Assembly (NCBI RefSeq): GCF_030362815.1
Contig: NZ_JAUCGR010000001.1
Span: forward strand, 674,024-738,023
DNA: 64,000 nt
Reading direction: 5' to 3'
From: Cellulomonas edaphi
GTDB lineage: Bacteria > Actinomycetota > Actinomycetes > Actinomycetales > Cellulomonadaceae
The notes under the pieces were generated by a model that did not search any database, was not told the origin of the DNA, and saw only the letters and a list, made by a program, of their open reading frames with translations. Made by a program: the position numbers and the translations under genes. Below, piece by piece: positions 54,326 through 64,000 of the stretch. The stretch's first letter is position 1, and each line of letters begins with the position of its first letter.

Positions 54326-55056
54326 GCGGGCTTGAGCACGTACCCGACGCCGCGCAGCGTGTGCAGCATCGGCTCACGGCCCTTGTCGATCTTGCGACGC
54401 AGGTAGGAGACGTACAGCTCGACGATGTTGGCCTGACCGCCGAAGTCGTACTGCCACACGCGGTCGAGGATCTGCGCCTTGGAGAGCACCCGCCGCGGGT
54501 TGCGCATGAAGTAGCGCAGCAGCTCGAACTCGGTGGCGGTCAGCCGGACGTCGTCCCCGCCGCGCGACACCTCGTGGCTGTCCTCGTCGAGCACCAGGTC
54601 GCCGACCACCAGCACAGCGTCCTCGCGGGCCGTCGTGGCGCCGGTGCGACGCAGCAGCGCGCGCAGCCGGGCGACGACCTCCTCGAGGCTGAACGGCTTG
54701 GTCACGTAGTCGTCCCCGCCCGCTGTCAGCCCGGCGATGCGGTCCTCGACCGCGTCCCGCGCCGTGAGGAACAGGACGGGCACGTCGGGGTGCGTGGCGC
54801 GGACGCGGCGCAGCACCTCCAGGCCGGACAGGTCCGGCAGCATGACGTCGAGGACGATGACGTCGGGGTCGGTCGCCTTGACCTGCTTGATCGCCGCCTG
54901 CCCGGACAGGGCGTGCTCCACCTGCCAGCCCTCGTAGCGCAGCGCGGTGGACAGGAGCTCCGCGAGGGTGGGCTCGTCGTCGACCACGAGCGCGCGGACG
55001 GGCGAGCCGTCGGCACGCGTGAGGGCCTGGGGTCGGTTGCCTGTCGTGATCGTCAT
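54322..55056 (-). CDS. OmpR-family response regulator
   Basis: A 244-residue regulator with a receiver domain (VRALVVDDEPTLAELL; phosphoacceptor D70 in VIVLDVMLPD; K120 in DDYVTKPFSL) and a C-terminal winged helix (LTATEFELLRYFMRNPRRVL, VELYVSYLRRKIDKG). The sequence is of the TrcR/MprA type. ATG at 55056 follows GGAGGCTGCTCCC. It precedes its cognate kinase and is translationally coupled to it by a four-base overlap. Target genes cannot be named; the neighbouring TetR-GH3 locus and the ABC exporter are candidates by position only. Confidence 0.94.
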   Translation of the reverse strand: MTITTGNRPQALTRADGSPVRALVVDDEPTLAELLSTALRYEGWQVEHALSGQAAIKQVKATDPDVIVLDVMLPDLSGLEVLRRVRATHPDVPVLFLTARDAVEDRIAGLTAGGDDYVTKPFSLEEVVARLRALLRRTGATTAREDAVLVVGDLVLDEDSHEVSRGGDDVRLTATEFELLRYFMRNPRRVLSKAQILDRVWQYDFGGQANIVELYVSYLRRKIDKGREPMLHTLRGVGYVLKPA

Positions 55057-55119
55057 GGGAGCAGCCTCCGACGCGTCGCTGCCGAACCCCTGTGCTGGAC
55101 CTGTGAGCTTCCTGAGAGG

Positions 55120-55794
55120 CTAGCCCGGCAGGCGCGTGACCCCCGCGGGGTGAAGCACGGCCGACAGGATCGCCTCGATGGCGAACGCCGTCGACTCGGC
55201 CAGGTCCACGGTGCCGTCCAGCAGCCACTGGATCTGCAGCCCGTCCATGACGCCGATGATCGCGTTGGCGGCGCGCAGCGCCTGCTCGTCGCTGATGGGC
55301 TGCTCGGCGATCTCCTGGATCGCGCGCGCGATCTCGCCGCGCAGCACGCTGAAGCGGTGCGTGACCCAGTTCCGTGCGGGGTGGTCCTCGGTGACGGACT
55401 CGCCGGTCAGGACGGTGTACCCCTGCACGATGCCGCGGCGCTCGACGTTGTGCCGCGCGGTCCGCACCAGGTGCTGGAACAGCTCCATCCCGTCGGGGAT
55501 GTGCTGCCCCTCGAGGTCGCGCACGTCCTCGAGGTCGCGGTACTCGAGCACCTCGATGAGGAGCTGCTCCTTGGTGCCGAAGTGGTGCAGCACGCCCGCG
55601 TGGGTGATGCCCACCTGCTCGGCGACGTCTGCCAGCGAGCCGTTCTTGTAGCCCTTCGACCCGAAGGTGTGGGCGGCGGCGCGGAGGATCTCAGCGCGTC
55701 GCTCCGCCGTGCCCTTGCGCGGGTTGCGCACCGGGGATCGGCGGTTCGTGCCCGCGGGCACCCTTGGTACGTCGTCGTCCATGACTGCAACCAT
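55120..55794 (-). CDS. TetR/AcrR-family regulator of the GH3/Opp locus
   Basis: A 224-residue TetR repressor. DNA-binding region: RRAEILRAAAHTFGSKGYKN then SLADVAEQVGITHAGVLHHF (about 32-71). The ligand domain has DGMELFQHLVRTARHN and GVMDGLQIQWLLDG; the same GMDGLQLQWLLE-type segment occurs in the TetR at 13521, so the two are paralogues. It is divergent from a GH3 gene, with a palindrome in the 55-base gap that overlaps both promoters. ATG at 55794 has no ribosome site; an ATG four codons in is also possible. Likely represses the beta-glucoside enzyme and the importer downstream. Confidence 0.9.
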   Translation of the reverse strand: MVAVMDDDVPRVPAGTNRRSPVRNPRKGTAERRAEILRAAAHTFGSKGYKNGSLADVAEQVGITHAGVLHHFGTKEQLLIEVLEYRDLEDVRDLEGQHIPDGMELFQHLVRTARHNVERRGIVQGYTVLTGESVTEDHPARNWVTHRFSVLRGEIARAIQEIAEQPISDEQALRAANAIIGVMDGLQIQWLLDGTVDLAESTAFAIEAILSAVLHPAGVTRLPG

Positions 55795-55809
55795 ACTGTG
55801 ACCGAACGC

Positions 55810-55829
55810 CTTACTGACAAGTCAGCAAG
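55810..55829. promoter_or_regulatory. TetR operator in the divergent TetR/GH3 promoter
   Basis: CTTACTGAC (55810-55818) and GTCAGCAAG (55821-55829) form an inverted repeat with one mismatch around AA. It lies in the 55-base gap between the divergent TetR and GH3 starts. A TTACAT -10-like hexamer at 55836-55841 sits eight bases before the GH3 ATG, so that message is probably leaderless. Confidence 0.7.
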
Positions 55830-55849
55830 ATGTGCTTACATATCGCCAG

Positions 55850-58405
55850 ATGACAACGACGTCCCGGATGGAGCACCACTCCGTGTCTCTCGACACAGCT
55901 ACTCAGCCCACGGCCGACCGGCCGGCGACTCCCCTCGCGGAGCTGCGTGCGCAGCTCACGCTCGAGGAGAAGGTCCGCCTCCTGGTCGGTGCCGGGTTGT
56001 GGGACACCACGGCGATCCCGCACATCGGCCTCCGCTCCGTGTTCGTCTCCGACGGTCCCGCCGGCGTGCGCGGCGTCTCCGAGGACGTGTCCGAGACCTC
56101 GGCCTCGTTCCCCGCCCCGAGCGCGCTCGCCGCGACGTGGGACGCCGACCTGGCCGACGAGGTGGGCGCGCTGTTCGCGTCGGAGGCCCGCCGGCATGGC
56201 GTCGACGTGGTGCTCGCGCCGCAGGTCAACCTGCAGCGCACGCCGGTCGGCGGCCGCCACTTCGAGTGCTACTCGGAGGACCCGGTCCTGACCGGCGAGA
56301 TCGCGGTCCACGTGGTGCGCGCGGCGCAGGAGCGCGGTGTCGGCATGTGCGTCAAGCACTTCGTGGCGAACGACTCCGAGACCGAGCGCACCTCCTACCT
56401 GGCGCGCGTGGACGAGAAGACGCTGCGCGAGGTGTACCTCGCGCCGTTCGAGCGGCTGGTGCACGAGGCGCAGGCCTGGTCCGTGATGGGCGCGTACTCG
56501 GGCATCGACGACGGCACGACGGCCGCGCCGGTCCTCGAGCACCGGCCCCTGCTGACCGGCGTGCTCAAGGACGAGTGGGGCTTCGACGGCGTCGTGGTGA
56601 GCGACTGGGTCGCCACCAAGTCGGTGGGTGCGGCGCTCGAGGGCGGCCTGGACCTGCAGATGCCGGGGCCGGACGGCGTGTGGGGCGACGGGCTGCTCGA
56701 GGCCGTGCGCTCGGGCGCCGTGGACGAGGCGCTCGTCGACGAGAAGGTGGACCGCCTGCTGCTGCTCGCGCAGCGTGTGGGCGCGCTCGCCGGGCACGAG
56801 CCGGCCGGGGCCCTGCGCGACGAGGTCTTCGCGGTCGACGTCCCCGCGGTGCTGCGGCGCCTGGTGTCCCGCTCCATGGTCGTCCTGCGCGACGACGAGC
56901 ACGCGCTGCCGCTCGCCACCGAGGCCGTCACCCGCATCGCCCTCATCGGCCCCAACGCCGTCTCGCCTTTCGTGCAGGGCGGCGGCTCCGCGTACGTCCG
57001 CCCGGACCGCACCTCGACGCCGGCCGACGCGCTCGCCGAGGCGTTCGGCGCCGACGTGTCCGTGCACGCCGGTGCCGTGTCCCGCATGCTGCCCCCGCAG
57101 CTCGACCTCGCGGGCCGCTGCCGGACGCCGCAGGGCGAGGTCGGTGCGCTGGTCGAGGTGCTGGACGCCGACGGCTCGGTCATCGACTCGCGCGTCGTGA
57201 CCGCGTGGCACGGCTGGCTCCGCGAGCCCGCCGAGCACGCCGCCTCGGTCCGCATCCGCACCACGGTCGCCCTCGACGAGCCGGGCCACCACGAGGTGGG
57301 CGTCGGCACCGTCGGGCGCCACCGCATCGAGGTCGGCGGGGTCGTGCTCTCCACGGGCGACACCGTGGTGGGTGCCGAGGTGATCCTGGACTCGAGCGTC
57401 AACGCGCCCGCCCCCGCGATCCTGTCCATCGACGTCGACGAGCCCACCACGGTCGTCGTCGACGCCCTCGTGCAGGCGGTCCACCCGGTGGGGTACGCCT
57501 CGTTCGCCCGTGCCGAGCTGGTCCACCGGACGCCGGGCACGTCGCCCGACGAGCTGCTGACCGCGGCCGTGGAGGCCGCCGAGGCGGCCGACCTGGCCGT
57601 CGTCGTCGTCGGGACCAACGAGGAGATCGAGTCCGAGGGCTACGACCGGACGTCCCTGGCCCTGCCCGGCACGCAGGACCAGATGGTCAAGGCGGTCCTG
57701 GCCGCCAACCCCCGCACCATCGTCGTGGTCAACGCGGGCGCGCCGGTCCTCCTGCCGTGGCTCGACGAGGTGCCGTGCGTGCTGTGGGCCTGGCTCGGTG
57801 GCCAGGAGTGGCCCGAGGCGCTCGCGGACGTGCTCGCGGGACGCACCGAGCCCTCCGGCCGGCTCCCCTGGACGCTGCCCGCCGACGAGACCGACGTGCC
57901 CGTGCCGCACGCGGTGCCGGTGGACGGCGTGATCGACTACCACGAGGGCGTGCACGTGGGGTACCGCTCGTGGCTCCGGCTGGGCCGCACGCCCGCCGCG
58001 CCGTTCGGGCACGGGCTCGGCTGGACCACGTGGGAGCACGAGGACGCCGCGGCCGCGCTCGCCGACGACGGCAGCGTCACGGTGCAGGTCTCCGTCTGCA
58101 ACACCGGCCGCCGCGCGGGTCGCGAGGTCGTCCAGGTCTACGTCGAGCCCCCGGAGGCGCCCTCGGGCGACCGCCCGGTGCGCTGGCTCGGCGGGTTCGC
58201 TGTCGTGCACGCCGAGCCTGGCGAGCGCACGACCGTCCCTGTCCGGGTGGACGCGCAGGCGTTCCGGACCTGGGACACGGCACGGTCCGGCTGGGTCATC
58301 CCGCCCGGCCCGTACCGGATCCGCGTCGGCCGCTCGGTGAGCGACCTGCGTCATACCGTCGAGGTGAGCCACCCCGGCTCGCTCCCGGCGGACCCGGACA
58401 GCTAG
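55850..58405 (+). CDS. GH3 beta-glucosidase with PA14-like insertion
   Basis: An 851-residue GH3 enzyme without a signal peptide. The barrel contains RSVFVSDGPAGVRG (62-75), CVKHFVANDSETER (167-180) and the nucleophile D252 in VVVSDWVAT. The alpha/beta domain holds a roughly 150-residue beta-rich insertion (about 415-570, EVLDADGSVIDSRVVTAW and HEVGVGTVGRHRIEVGG) like the PA14 domain of many bacterial beta-glucosidases. ESEGYDRTSLALPGTQ and FGHGLGWTTWEHE follow. The ATG at 55850 fits a -10-like hexamer just upstream, implying a leaderless transcript; an ATG at 55868 is an alternative. It precedes the SBP_bac_5 importer, probably its supplier of beta-glucosides. Confidence 0.92.
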   Translation: MTTTSRMEHHSVSLDTATQPTADRPATPLAELRAQLTLEEKVRLLVGAGLWDTTAIPHIGLRSVFVSDGPAGVRGVSEDVSETSASFPAPSALAATWDADLADEVGALFASEARRHGVDVVLAPQVNLQRTPVGGRHFECYSEDPVLTGEIAVHVVRAAQERGVGMCVKHFVANDSETERTSYLARVDEKTLREVYLAPFERLVHEAQAWSVMGAYSGIDDGTTAAPVLEHRPLLTGVLKDEWGFDGVVVSDWVATKSVGAALEGGLDLQMPGPDGVWGDGLLEAVRSGAVDEALVDEKVDRLLLLAQRVGALAGHEPAGALRDEVFAVDVPAVLRRLVSRSMVVLRDDEHALPLATEAVTRIALIGPNAVSPFVQGGGSAYVRPDRTSTPADALAEAFGADVSVHAGAVSRMLPPQLDLAGRCRTPQGEVGALVEVLDADGSVIDSRVVTAWHGWLREPAEHAASVRIRTTVALDEPGHHEVGVGTVGRHRIEVGGVVLSTGDTVVGAEVILDSSVNAPAPAILSIDVDEPTTVVVDALVQAVHPVGYASFARAELVHRTPGTSPDELLTAAVEAAEAADLAVVVVGTNEEIESEGYDRTSLALPGTQDQMVKAVLAANPRTIVVVNAGAPVLLPWLDEVPCVLWAWLGGQEWPEALADVLAGRTEPSGRLPWTLPADETDVPVPHAVPVDGVIDYHEGVHVGYRSWLRLGRTPAAPFGHGLGWTTWEHEDAAAALADDGSVTVQVSVCNTGRRAGREVVQVYVEPPEAPSGDRPVRWLGGFAVVHAEPGERTTVPVRVDAQAFRTWDTARSGWVIPPGPYRIRVGRSVSDLRHTVEVSHPGSLPADPDS

Positions 58406-58508
58406 TCCTGCACCACCCCTCCCTCGACGTGATCCGCAGTCACGTCGATGCAGTTCCCGACATGTCCCGCAGTCCCCGCAGTTTCCCCGAAAGTGCAAGG
58501 AGGCACTC

Positions 58509-60224
58509 GTGAGAAAGCACAAGCTCGCAGGCATCGTGGCCGGTGTGGCAACGATCGCCCTGCTCGCTACGGCATGCACGTCCGACAACAAGAGCAACGA
58601 CGACCCGAAGGACCCGGCCAGCACCGCGTCCAACGGCTCGGGCACGCCCAAGGCGTCCGACAAGATCCTCACCATCGGCATGCCGAACGCTCAGCAGAAG
58701 CCGAACCAGAACCCCCTGGCCCCGGGCTCGGCCTCCCTGTCGCTCGGCTACGCCTTCGCGGTCTACGAGTCCCTGATGCAGGTCAACGAGCTCAAGCCGA
58801 CCGACCCCCCGACGCCCTGGCTCGCCCAGTCCGTCGAGTGGAACGCCGACTCGACCGAGGCCGTCATCACGGCTCGCGACGGTGTGAAGTGGTCGGACGG
58901 CACGCCGTTCACCGCCGAGGACATCGCGTACTCGATCCAGCTCCGCAAGGACCACAAGGAGCTGAACACCGACTTCCCCGACCAGTACAAGGACATCGCG
59001 GTCGAGGGCAACAAGGTCACGGTGAGCTTCACCACCGGCCAGTACGTCAACCAGGCCAAGCTGCTCAAGCTCCTGATCGTCCCCAAGCACCTGTGGGAGG
59101 GCCAGGACCCCGTGACGTGGACCGACCCCGAGATGATCGGGACCGGCCCCTTCAAGCTCAAGCAGTTCACGCCGCAGTCGGTCTCGCTCGAGCCCAACGC
59201 CGACTACTGGGGCACCAAGCCCCTCGTCGGTGGCCTGCGCTACGACACGTTCAACGACAACAACGGTCTGACCACCGCCCTCACCACCGGTGAGGCGCAG
59301 TGGGGCTGGGTGTTCATCCCCGACTTCGAGAACACCTTCATCGCCAAGGACCCCGACCACTACCACCAGGTCGCGGGCGGTGGCTTCGGCGTCGACGTGC
59401 TCTACCTGAACAACGAGACCAAGCCGTTCAACGACGTGGCGTTCCGCAAGGCGCTCAACATGGTCGTCGACCGCACGGACATCTCGGCGACCGCCGGCTA
59501 CGGCGTGTGGCCCGAGATCAAGAGCGTGACCGGCCTGCCGCCGGGCACGGGCGACCCGTTCATCTCGCCCGAGTACCAGGGCAAGGAGCTGTCGGTCGAC
59601 GTCGACGGGGCCAAGCAGGTCCTGACGACGGCCGGCTACACGTGGGACTCGAAGGGCGCGCTGCTCGACCCCGACGGCGAGAAGGTCTCCTTCACGCTGA
59701 CCAACCCCACCGGCTGGACCGACTACCTCGACGCTCTCGCGATCATCAAGGAGGGTGCCGTCAAGCTCGGTGCCTCCGCCGATGTCAAGGGTGCCGTCCA
59801 GGACACGTGGTTCAACGACATCATCCCGCTCGGCAACTTCCAGGCGTCGCTGCACTGGACCGACGGTGGCAGCACGCCGTGGAACATGTACTCCAACATC
59901 ATGGACGGGGCCTCGTACGTCCCGCTCAAGAAGCCGGCCACGTGGAACTTCGGCCGGTACAAGAACGACGACGTCACGAAGGCCCTCGCCGACTTCAAGA
60001 GCGGCTCCTCGGAGGAGCAGCGCACCGACGCCCTCGCGGTCGTGCAGAAGCACTTCGTCGACGACGTCCCCGGCCTGGTCATCTGGTCGCGTCCGGCCGT
60101 CGCGCAGTACTCGACGGTCAACTACACCGGGTTCCCGACGGACGAGGACCCGTACGCGAACCCGCAGCCGACGGGTCCGCAGGCGGCGCTCATCCTCTCG
60201 AAGCTCGTTCCGACGGAGGACTGA
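58509..60224 (+). CDS. SBP_bac_5 oligosaccharide/peptide-binding lipoprotein
   Basis: A 571-residue binding lipoprotein (lipobox LLATACTS, C23) of the DppA/OppA family. Typical segments are RDGVKWSDGTPFTAEDIAYS, LLIVPKHLW, GTGPFKLKQF, LNNETKPFNDVAFRKALNM and PGLVIWSRPA. Family members bind peptides, but a branch binds cello- and other oligosaccharides; the GH3 gene upstream favours a beta-glucan oligosaccharide here (inference). GTG at 58509 follows AAGGAGGCACTC. It heads the Opp/Dpp-type operon and is separated from the ATPase gene by two hairpins, which may raise its level over the membrane subunits. Confidence 0.92.
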   Translation: MRKHKLAGIVAGVATIALLATACTSDNKSNDDPKDPASTASNGSGTPKASDKILTIGMPNAQQKPNQNPLAPGSASLSLGYAFAVYESLMQVNELKPTDPPTPWLAQSVEWNADSTEAVITARDGVKWSDGTPFTAEDIAYSIQLRKDHKELNTDFPDQYKDIAVEGNKVTVSFTTGQYVNQAKLLKLLIVPKHLWEGQDPVTWTDPEMIGTGPFKLKQFTPQSVSLEPNADYWGTKPLVGGLRYDTFNDNNGLTTALTTGEAQWGWVFIPDFENTFIAKDPDHYHQVAGGGFGVDVLYLNNETKPFNDVAFRKALNMVVDRTDISATAGYGVWPEIKSVTGLPPGTGDPFISPEYQGKELSVDVDGAKQVLTTAGYTWDSKGALLDPDGEKVSFTLTNPTGWTDYLDALAIIKEGAVKLGASADVKGAVQDTWFNDIIPLGNFQASLHWTDGGSTPWNMYSNIMDGASYVPLKKPATWNFGRYKNDDVTKALADFKSGSSEEQRTDALAVVQKHFVDDVPGLVIWSRPAVAQYSTVNYTGFPTDEDPYANPQPTGPQAALILSKLVPTED

Positions 60225-60246
60225 TCCTCAGGTTCGCATGAGGATC
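60223..60246. terminator. first hairpin after the binding-protein gene
   Basis: GATCCTCA (60223-60230) pairs perfectly with TGAGGATC (60239-60246) around an 8-base loop, beginning within the binding-protein stop codon. It likely protects the 3' end or assists termination with the stronger hairpin that follows. Confidence 0.6.
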
Positions 60247-60256
60247 TGACGATGGA

Positions 60257-60291
60257 GGTGCGGCGGGCGCGGATCCCGCGCCCGCCGCACC
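60257..60291. terminator. strong intercistronic hairpin, partial terminator
   Basis: A perfect 16-base stem (60257-60272 with 60276-60291, GGTGCGGCGGGCGCGG in the left arm) has an ATC loop. It lies 32 bases past the binding-protein stop and 36 bases before the ATPase gene. This fits differential expression of the binding protein. Confidence 0.75.
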
Positions 60292-60327
60292 ATCGTGCCG
60301 CCCCGCCCAATCCCCCCAGGTGATCTG

Positions 60328-61467
60328 ATGAGTGCACAGCCCACAGGCCTGCCACCGGCGTCCCGCCTCGGCAAGGCCCCGTCCGACGAAGTCCCCGTCC
60401 TCGCGGCGGTGGACCTGCGCAAGCACTTCCCGGTGCGCGGCTTCCGTTCCAAGCAGGTGGTCCACGCCGTCGACGACGTGAACCTCGAGCTGCACCGCGG
60501 CCGCGTGGTCGCCCTGGTGGGCGAGTCCGGCTCCGGCAAGTCGACGATCGCGCGCCTGCTGGCGCAGCTGATGCCCGTGACGGGCGGCCAGCTGCTGCTG
60601 CACGGCGAGGACGCCACGGCGGGCAACCGTCGCGCGTTCCGCCGCTACGTGCGCCGCGTCCAGATGATCTTCCAGGACCCGTTCGGGTCGCTGAACCCCA
60701 TCCACACCGTGCGCTACACGCTGACGCGGAGTGTGAAGATCCACCAGGGACGGCTCCGCGGCGAGGAGCTCGAGACGGCGCTCAGCACGCTGCTGCAGCG
60801 CGTCCAGCTCACGCCCCCCGAGCGGTACATCGACAAGTTCCCGCACGAGCTGTCCGGCGGGCAGCGGCAGCGCGTCGCGATCGCCCGCGCGCTCGCCGCC
60901 GACCCCGAGGTGCTGCTCGCGGACGAGCCGATCTCCATGCTCGACGTGTCGATCCGCCTCGGCATCCTCAACCTGCTGCGCGACCTGCGGGACCGGCTGC
61001 AGATCGCCATCCTCTACATCACGCACGACATCGCGTCGGCCCGGTACTTCGCCGACACCACGATGGTCATGTACGCCGGTCGCGTCGTCGAGACCGGCGA
61101 CTCGGAGTCCGTGACGCAGGACCCCAAGCACCCCTACACGCAGCTCCTCGTGCGGTCGGCCCCCGACCCGGACGACCTCGACGCCCGTGCTCGCGGCGCC
61201 CGCGGCGAGGCGCCCAGCCTGGTGCGCCCGCCGTCCGGCTGCCGGTTCAACCCGCGCTGCCCGTTCGCCACCGACGTGTGCCGCGCCGAGGTCCCGCCGC
61301 TCCTGCCCGTGGGCGAGGGGCGCGAGGCGGCCTGCTGGGGCTACGCCGACCGTCCCGACCGCCCGGTGCTGGGCTCCGTCCTCGACGCCTTCGGCGAGCG
61401 CCCCCCGGTCGACATCAGCCTGCTGCCGGTCACCGGCGGCGCCGACACCGAGGAGGAGGGCCGATGA
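60328..61467 (+). CDS. Opp/Dpp-type ABC ATP-binding protein (first ATPase)
   Basis: A 379-residue cytoplasmic ATPase of the DppF/OppF branch. Walker A is GESGSGKST (65-73), the signature is [15 protein letters not shown], and Walker B is [12 protein letters not shown], where the usual glutamate is present. The C-terminal oligopeptide-transport tail has the Cys-rich motif [16 protein letters not shown] that may carry an Fe-S centre. ATG at 60328 follows AGGTGATCTG. Overlaps the first permease by four bases (ATGA). Powers the importer together with the second ATPase at 63441. Confidence 0.92.
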   Translation: MSAQPTGLPPASRLGKAPSDEVPVLAAVDLRKHFPVRGFRSKQVVHAVDDVNLELHRGRVVALVGESGSGKSTIARLLAQLMPVTGGQLLLHGEDATAGNRRAFRRYVRRVQMIFQDPFGSLNPIHTVRYTLTRSVKIHQGRLRGEELETALSTLLQRVQLTPPERYIDKFPHELSGGQRQRVAIARALAADPEVLLADEPISMLDVSIRLGILNLLRDLRDRLQIAILYITHDIASARYFADTTMVMYAGRVVETGDSESVTQDPKHPYTQLLVRSAPDPDDLDARARGARGEAPSLVRPPSGCRFNPRCPFATDVCRAEVPPLLPVGEGREAACWGYADRPDRPVLGSVLDAFGERPPVDISLLPVTGGADTEEEGR

Positions 61468-62444
61468 GGTTCTTCGTCCGGCGCATCATCTTCTACCTGA
61501 TCACCCTCTGGGCCGCGATCACCATCAACTTCTTCATCCCGCGCGTCATGCCCGGTGACCCGGTGCAGGCGGCCATCGCGGCGGCCGGCGGCTCCATCAG
61601 CCCCGACGCGATCCCCGCCCTCGAGGCGCTGTTCGGCCTGGACCCGGACGCCTCGCTCTGGTCGCAGTACGTCGACTACCTCGGCCTGCTCCTGCACGGC
61701 GACCTCGGCGTCTCGTTCAGCTACACCGGGTTCGCGGTCACGGACGTCATCAAGGACGCGCTGCCCTGGACCATCGGGCTCGTCGGCATCGCGACCATCA
61801 TCAGCTTCGTCATCGGCACGCTGATCGGCAGCGGCATCGGCTGGCGCCGCGGCACCTGGGCCGACTCGCTGCTGCCCATCTCGACGTTCTTCTCGGCCGT
61901 GCCGTACTTCTGGCTCGCGCTGCTGTCCATCGCGATCTTCTCGGTCGGCCTCGGCTGGTTCCCGGCCAGCGGCAGCTACGACCGCAACATGGCCCCCAAC
62001 TGGTCGTGGGAGTTCGTGGGCTCGGTGATCTACTACGGCGCCCTGCCCGCGCTGACGATCGTCATCTCGTCCATCGCCGGCTGGATCCTCGGCATGCGCA
62101 ACATGATGGTCACGGTCTCGTCCGAGGACTACGTCACCGTCGCGCAGGCCAAGGGCCTCTCGGAGCGCAAGGTGCTGTTCGGCTACGCCGCGCGCAACGC
62201 GATCCTCCCGCAGATCTCGAGCTTCGCCCTCTCGCTCGGCTTCATCGTCGGCGGGACGCTGGTCATGGAGATCGTGTTCTCCTACCAGGGCATCGGCTTC
62301 ATGCTCTTCAACGCGGTGAACGCCAAGGACTACCCGCTCATGCAGGGGTGCTTCCTGGTGATCACGTTGGCGGTGCTGCTCGCCAACATCCTGGCCGACT
62401 TCGTCTACGGCGTGCTCGACCCGCGCACGCGTCAGGAGGGTTGA
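61464..62444 (+). CDS. Opp/Dpp-type ABC permease (DppB/OppB)
   Basis: A 326-residue permease with six predicted membrane helices. The N-terminal helix [17 protein letters not shown] is followed by the family periplasmic segment with [10 protein letters not shown], and the cytoplasmic docking loop is [23 protein letters not shown] at 61464 overlaps the ATPase stop. The next permease starts one base after its stop (TGACATG). Together they form the channel for the binding protein at 58509. Confidence 0.94.
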   Translation: MRFFVRRIIFYLITLWAAITINFFIPRVMPGDPVQAAIAAAGGSISPDAIPALEALFGLDPDASLWSQYVDYLGLLLHGDLGVSFSYTGFAVTDVIKDALPWTIGLVGIATIISFVIGTLIGSGIGWRRGTWADSLLPISTFFSAVPYFWLALLSIAIFSVGLGWFPASGSYDRNMAPNWSWEFVGSVIYYGALPALTIVISSIAGWILGMRNMMVTVSSEDYVTVAQAKGLSERKVLFGYAARNAILPQISSFALSLGFIVGGTLVMEIVFSYQGIGFMLFNAVNAKDYPLMQGCFLVITLAVLLANILADFVYGVLDPRTRQEG

Positions 62445-62445
62445 C

Positions 62446-63440
62446 ATGACCGCCGTCGACAACACCGTCATCAACGACACGGTGGACCTCGCGACCGACG
62501 CGACCGCACCCGACCAGGGGCGCCGCAAGTTCCTGTTCATGCGCAACGCCAAGGCCGTCACCGGCCTGGTGATCCTCGGGTTCTTCACGCTCATCGCGAT
62601 CATCGGCCCGTACATCGCGCCGTACGACCCCAACGCGCGCAGCAAGGACATCCTGCAGCCGCCCTCGATGGCGCACCTGTTCGGGACGACCCACGTGGGG
62701 CAGGACATCTTCTCCCAGATCGTGGTCGGCACCCGTGGCGTCATGGTGGTCGGCTTCGTGGCCGGCATCGTGGCGACCACCATCGGCGTGCTGATCGGCG
62801 TGACCGCCGGCTTCATCGGCGGCTGGGGCGACGAGAGCCTGTCGGCCCTGTCCAACGTGTTCCTCGTGATCCCGCAGCTCCCGCTCATCATCATCATCGC
62901 CGGGCAGCTGCCGTCCGCGGGCGGTCTCACCGTGGCGCTCGTCATCGCCGCGACCGGCTGGGCGTGGGGCGCGCGCGTGCTGCGCGCGCAGACGCTGTCA
63001 CTGCGACGGCGCGACTTCGTGGAGGCCGCGCGCGCCAACGGCGAGAAGACGTGGCGCATCATCACCGCGGAGATCCTGCCCAACCTCACCGCGATCATCG
63101 CCGCCGGCTTCGTCGGCACGGTCGGCTTCGCCGTCCTCTCGCAGATCACGCTGTCGTTCATCGGCATCACGAGCGTGAGCGACTGGAACTGGGGGACGGT
63201 GCTGTTCTGGGCCCAGCAGCAGCTCGCGCTGCAGCGTGGCGCCTGGTGGTGGTTCGTGCCGGCCGGTCTGTGCATCGCCCTGCTGGGCATGGCGCTGACC
63301 CTGATCAACTTCGGCATCGACGAGTTCGTCAACCCCCGCCTGCGGAGCACCGGCCTCAACGCCCGGTCGCTGCGCAAGCGCAAGATCCGCCCCCGCATCG
63401 GCTTCACGCCGGTGGTCTACGAGGCCAAGGAGGACCGGGG

Positions 63441-63444
<4 letters not shown>
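62446..63444 (+). CDS. Opp/Dpp-type ABC permease (DppC/OppC)
   Basis: A 332-residue permease. A cytoplasmic N-terminal tail of about 40 residues precedes the first helix ([18 protein letters not shown]), then [18 protein letters not shown] and [15 protein letters not shown], the family marks of the DppC group. The docking loop is [20 protein letters not shown]. Six helices in total. ATG at 62446; its stop overlaps the second ATPase gene by four bases (ATGA). Confidence 0.94.

Positions 63445-64000
<556 letters not shown>

Overview
The window is very GC-rich DNA from a plant-polysaccharide-degrading actinobacterium. Gene content fits a Cellulomonas-like member of the Micrococcales: a multimodular secreted GH10 xylanase, MsiK-type sugar importers, three GH3 enzymes, DisA, a class-E-sortase surface protein, and many GTG starts with GTGA/ATGA overlaps. 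The assignment is inferred from protein character only. No gene-free stretch exceeds 300 bases. No rRNA, tRNA, CRISPR array, insertion sequence or phage gene was recognised.

Layout. (1) 88-543: a GatB/YqeY protein with a strong terminator. (2) 650-12023: a xylan locus. A 1509-residue secreted xylanase/deacetylase is divergent from a sugar ABC importer (binding protein, two permeases) and a GH3 enzyme. A convergent LacI regulator closes it. Near-identical CGATAACGTTATCG operators lie at the divergent promoter and upstream of lacI. (3) 12283-13425: a secreted ScyD/ScyE-like protein. (4) 13521-16406: a TetR regulator convergent with a GH3 beta-glucosidase. (5) 16472-17996: two overlapping DUF4190 membrane proteins. 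(6) 18047-18838: exonuclease III. (7) 19088-24457: glpD-glpF-glpK with a divergent SorC-type regulator. (8) 24477-24983: an N-acetylglutamate-synthase-like GNAT protein. (9) 25000-29463: a tightly overlapping minus-strand cluster of beta-helix lipoprotein, small lipoprotein, Tat-exported DyP peroxidase and MutY, followed by a cupin. (10) 29697-35288: an 1863-residue repeat-rich surface protein ending in an LARTG sorting signal. (11) 35445-38663: an anchored protein of unknown function, DisA, a methyltransferase and a small acidic repeat protein. (12) 38733-46431: a seven-gene ROK regulator / ABC importer / GH4 / BadF-type kinase / GH46 chitosanase cluster, read here as a chitosan-oligosaccharide operon. 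(13) 46438-55056: RadA, a LicD-like protein, an ABC-2 exporter, an anchored protein and a two-component system. (14) 55120-64000: a second TetR-GH3 pair followed by a complete Opp/Dpp-type importer, its last gene cut by the window end.

The main theme is extracellular glycan attack coupled to oligosaccharide import and intracellular hydrolysis, repeated with different regulators: LacI for xylan, ROK for chitosan, TetR for beta-glucosides. Two of the three importers lack an ATPase and must borrow one. The third, with an SBP_bac_5 binding protein, carries its own. The least explained items are the beta-helix/lipoprotein/DyP cluster, the small repeat protein at 38322 and the LicD fusion at 47938.
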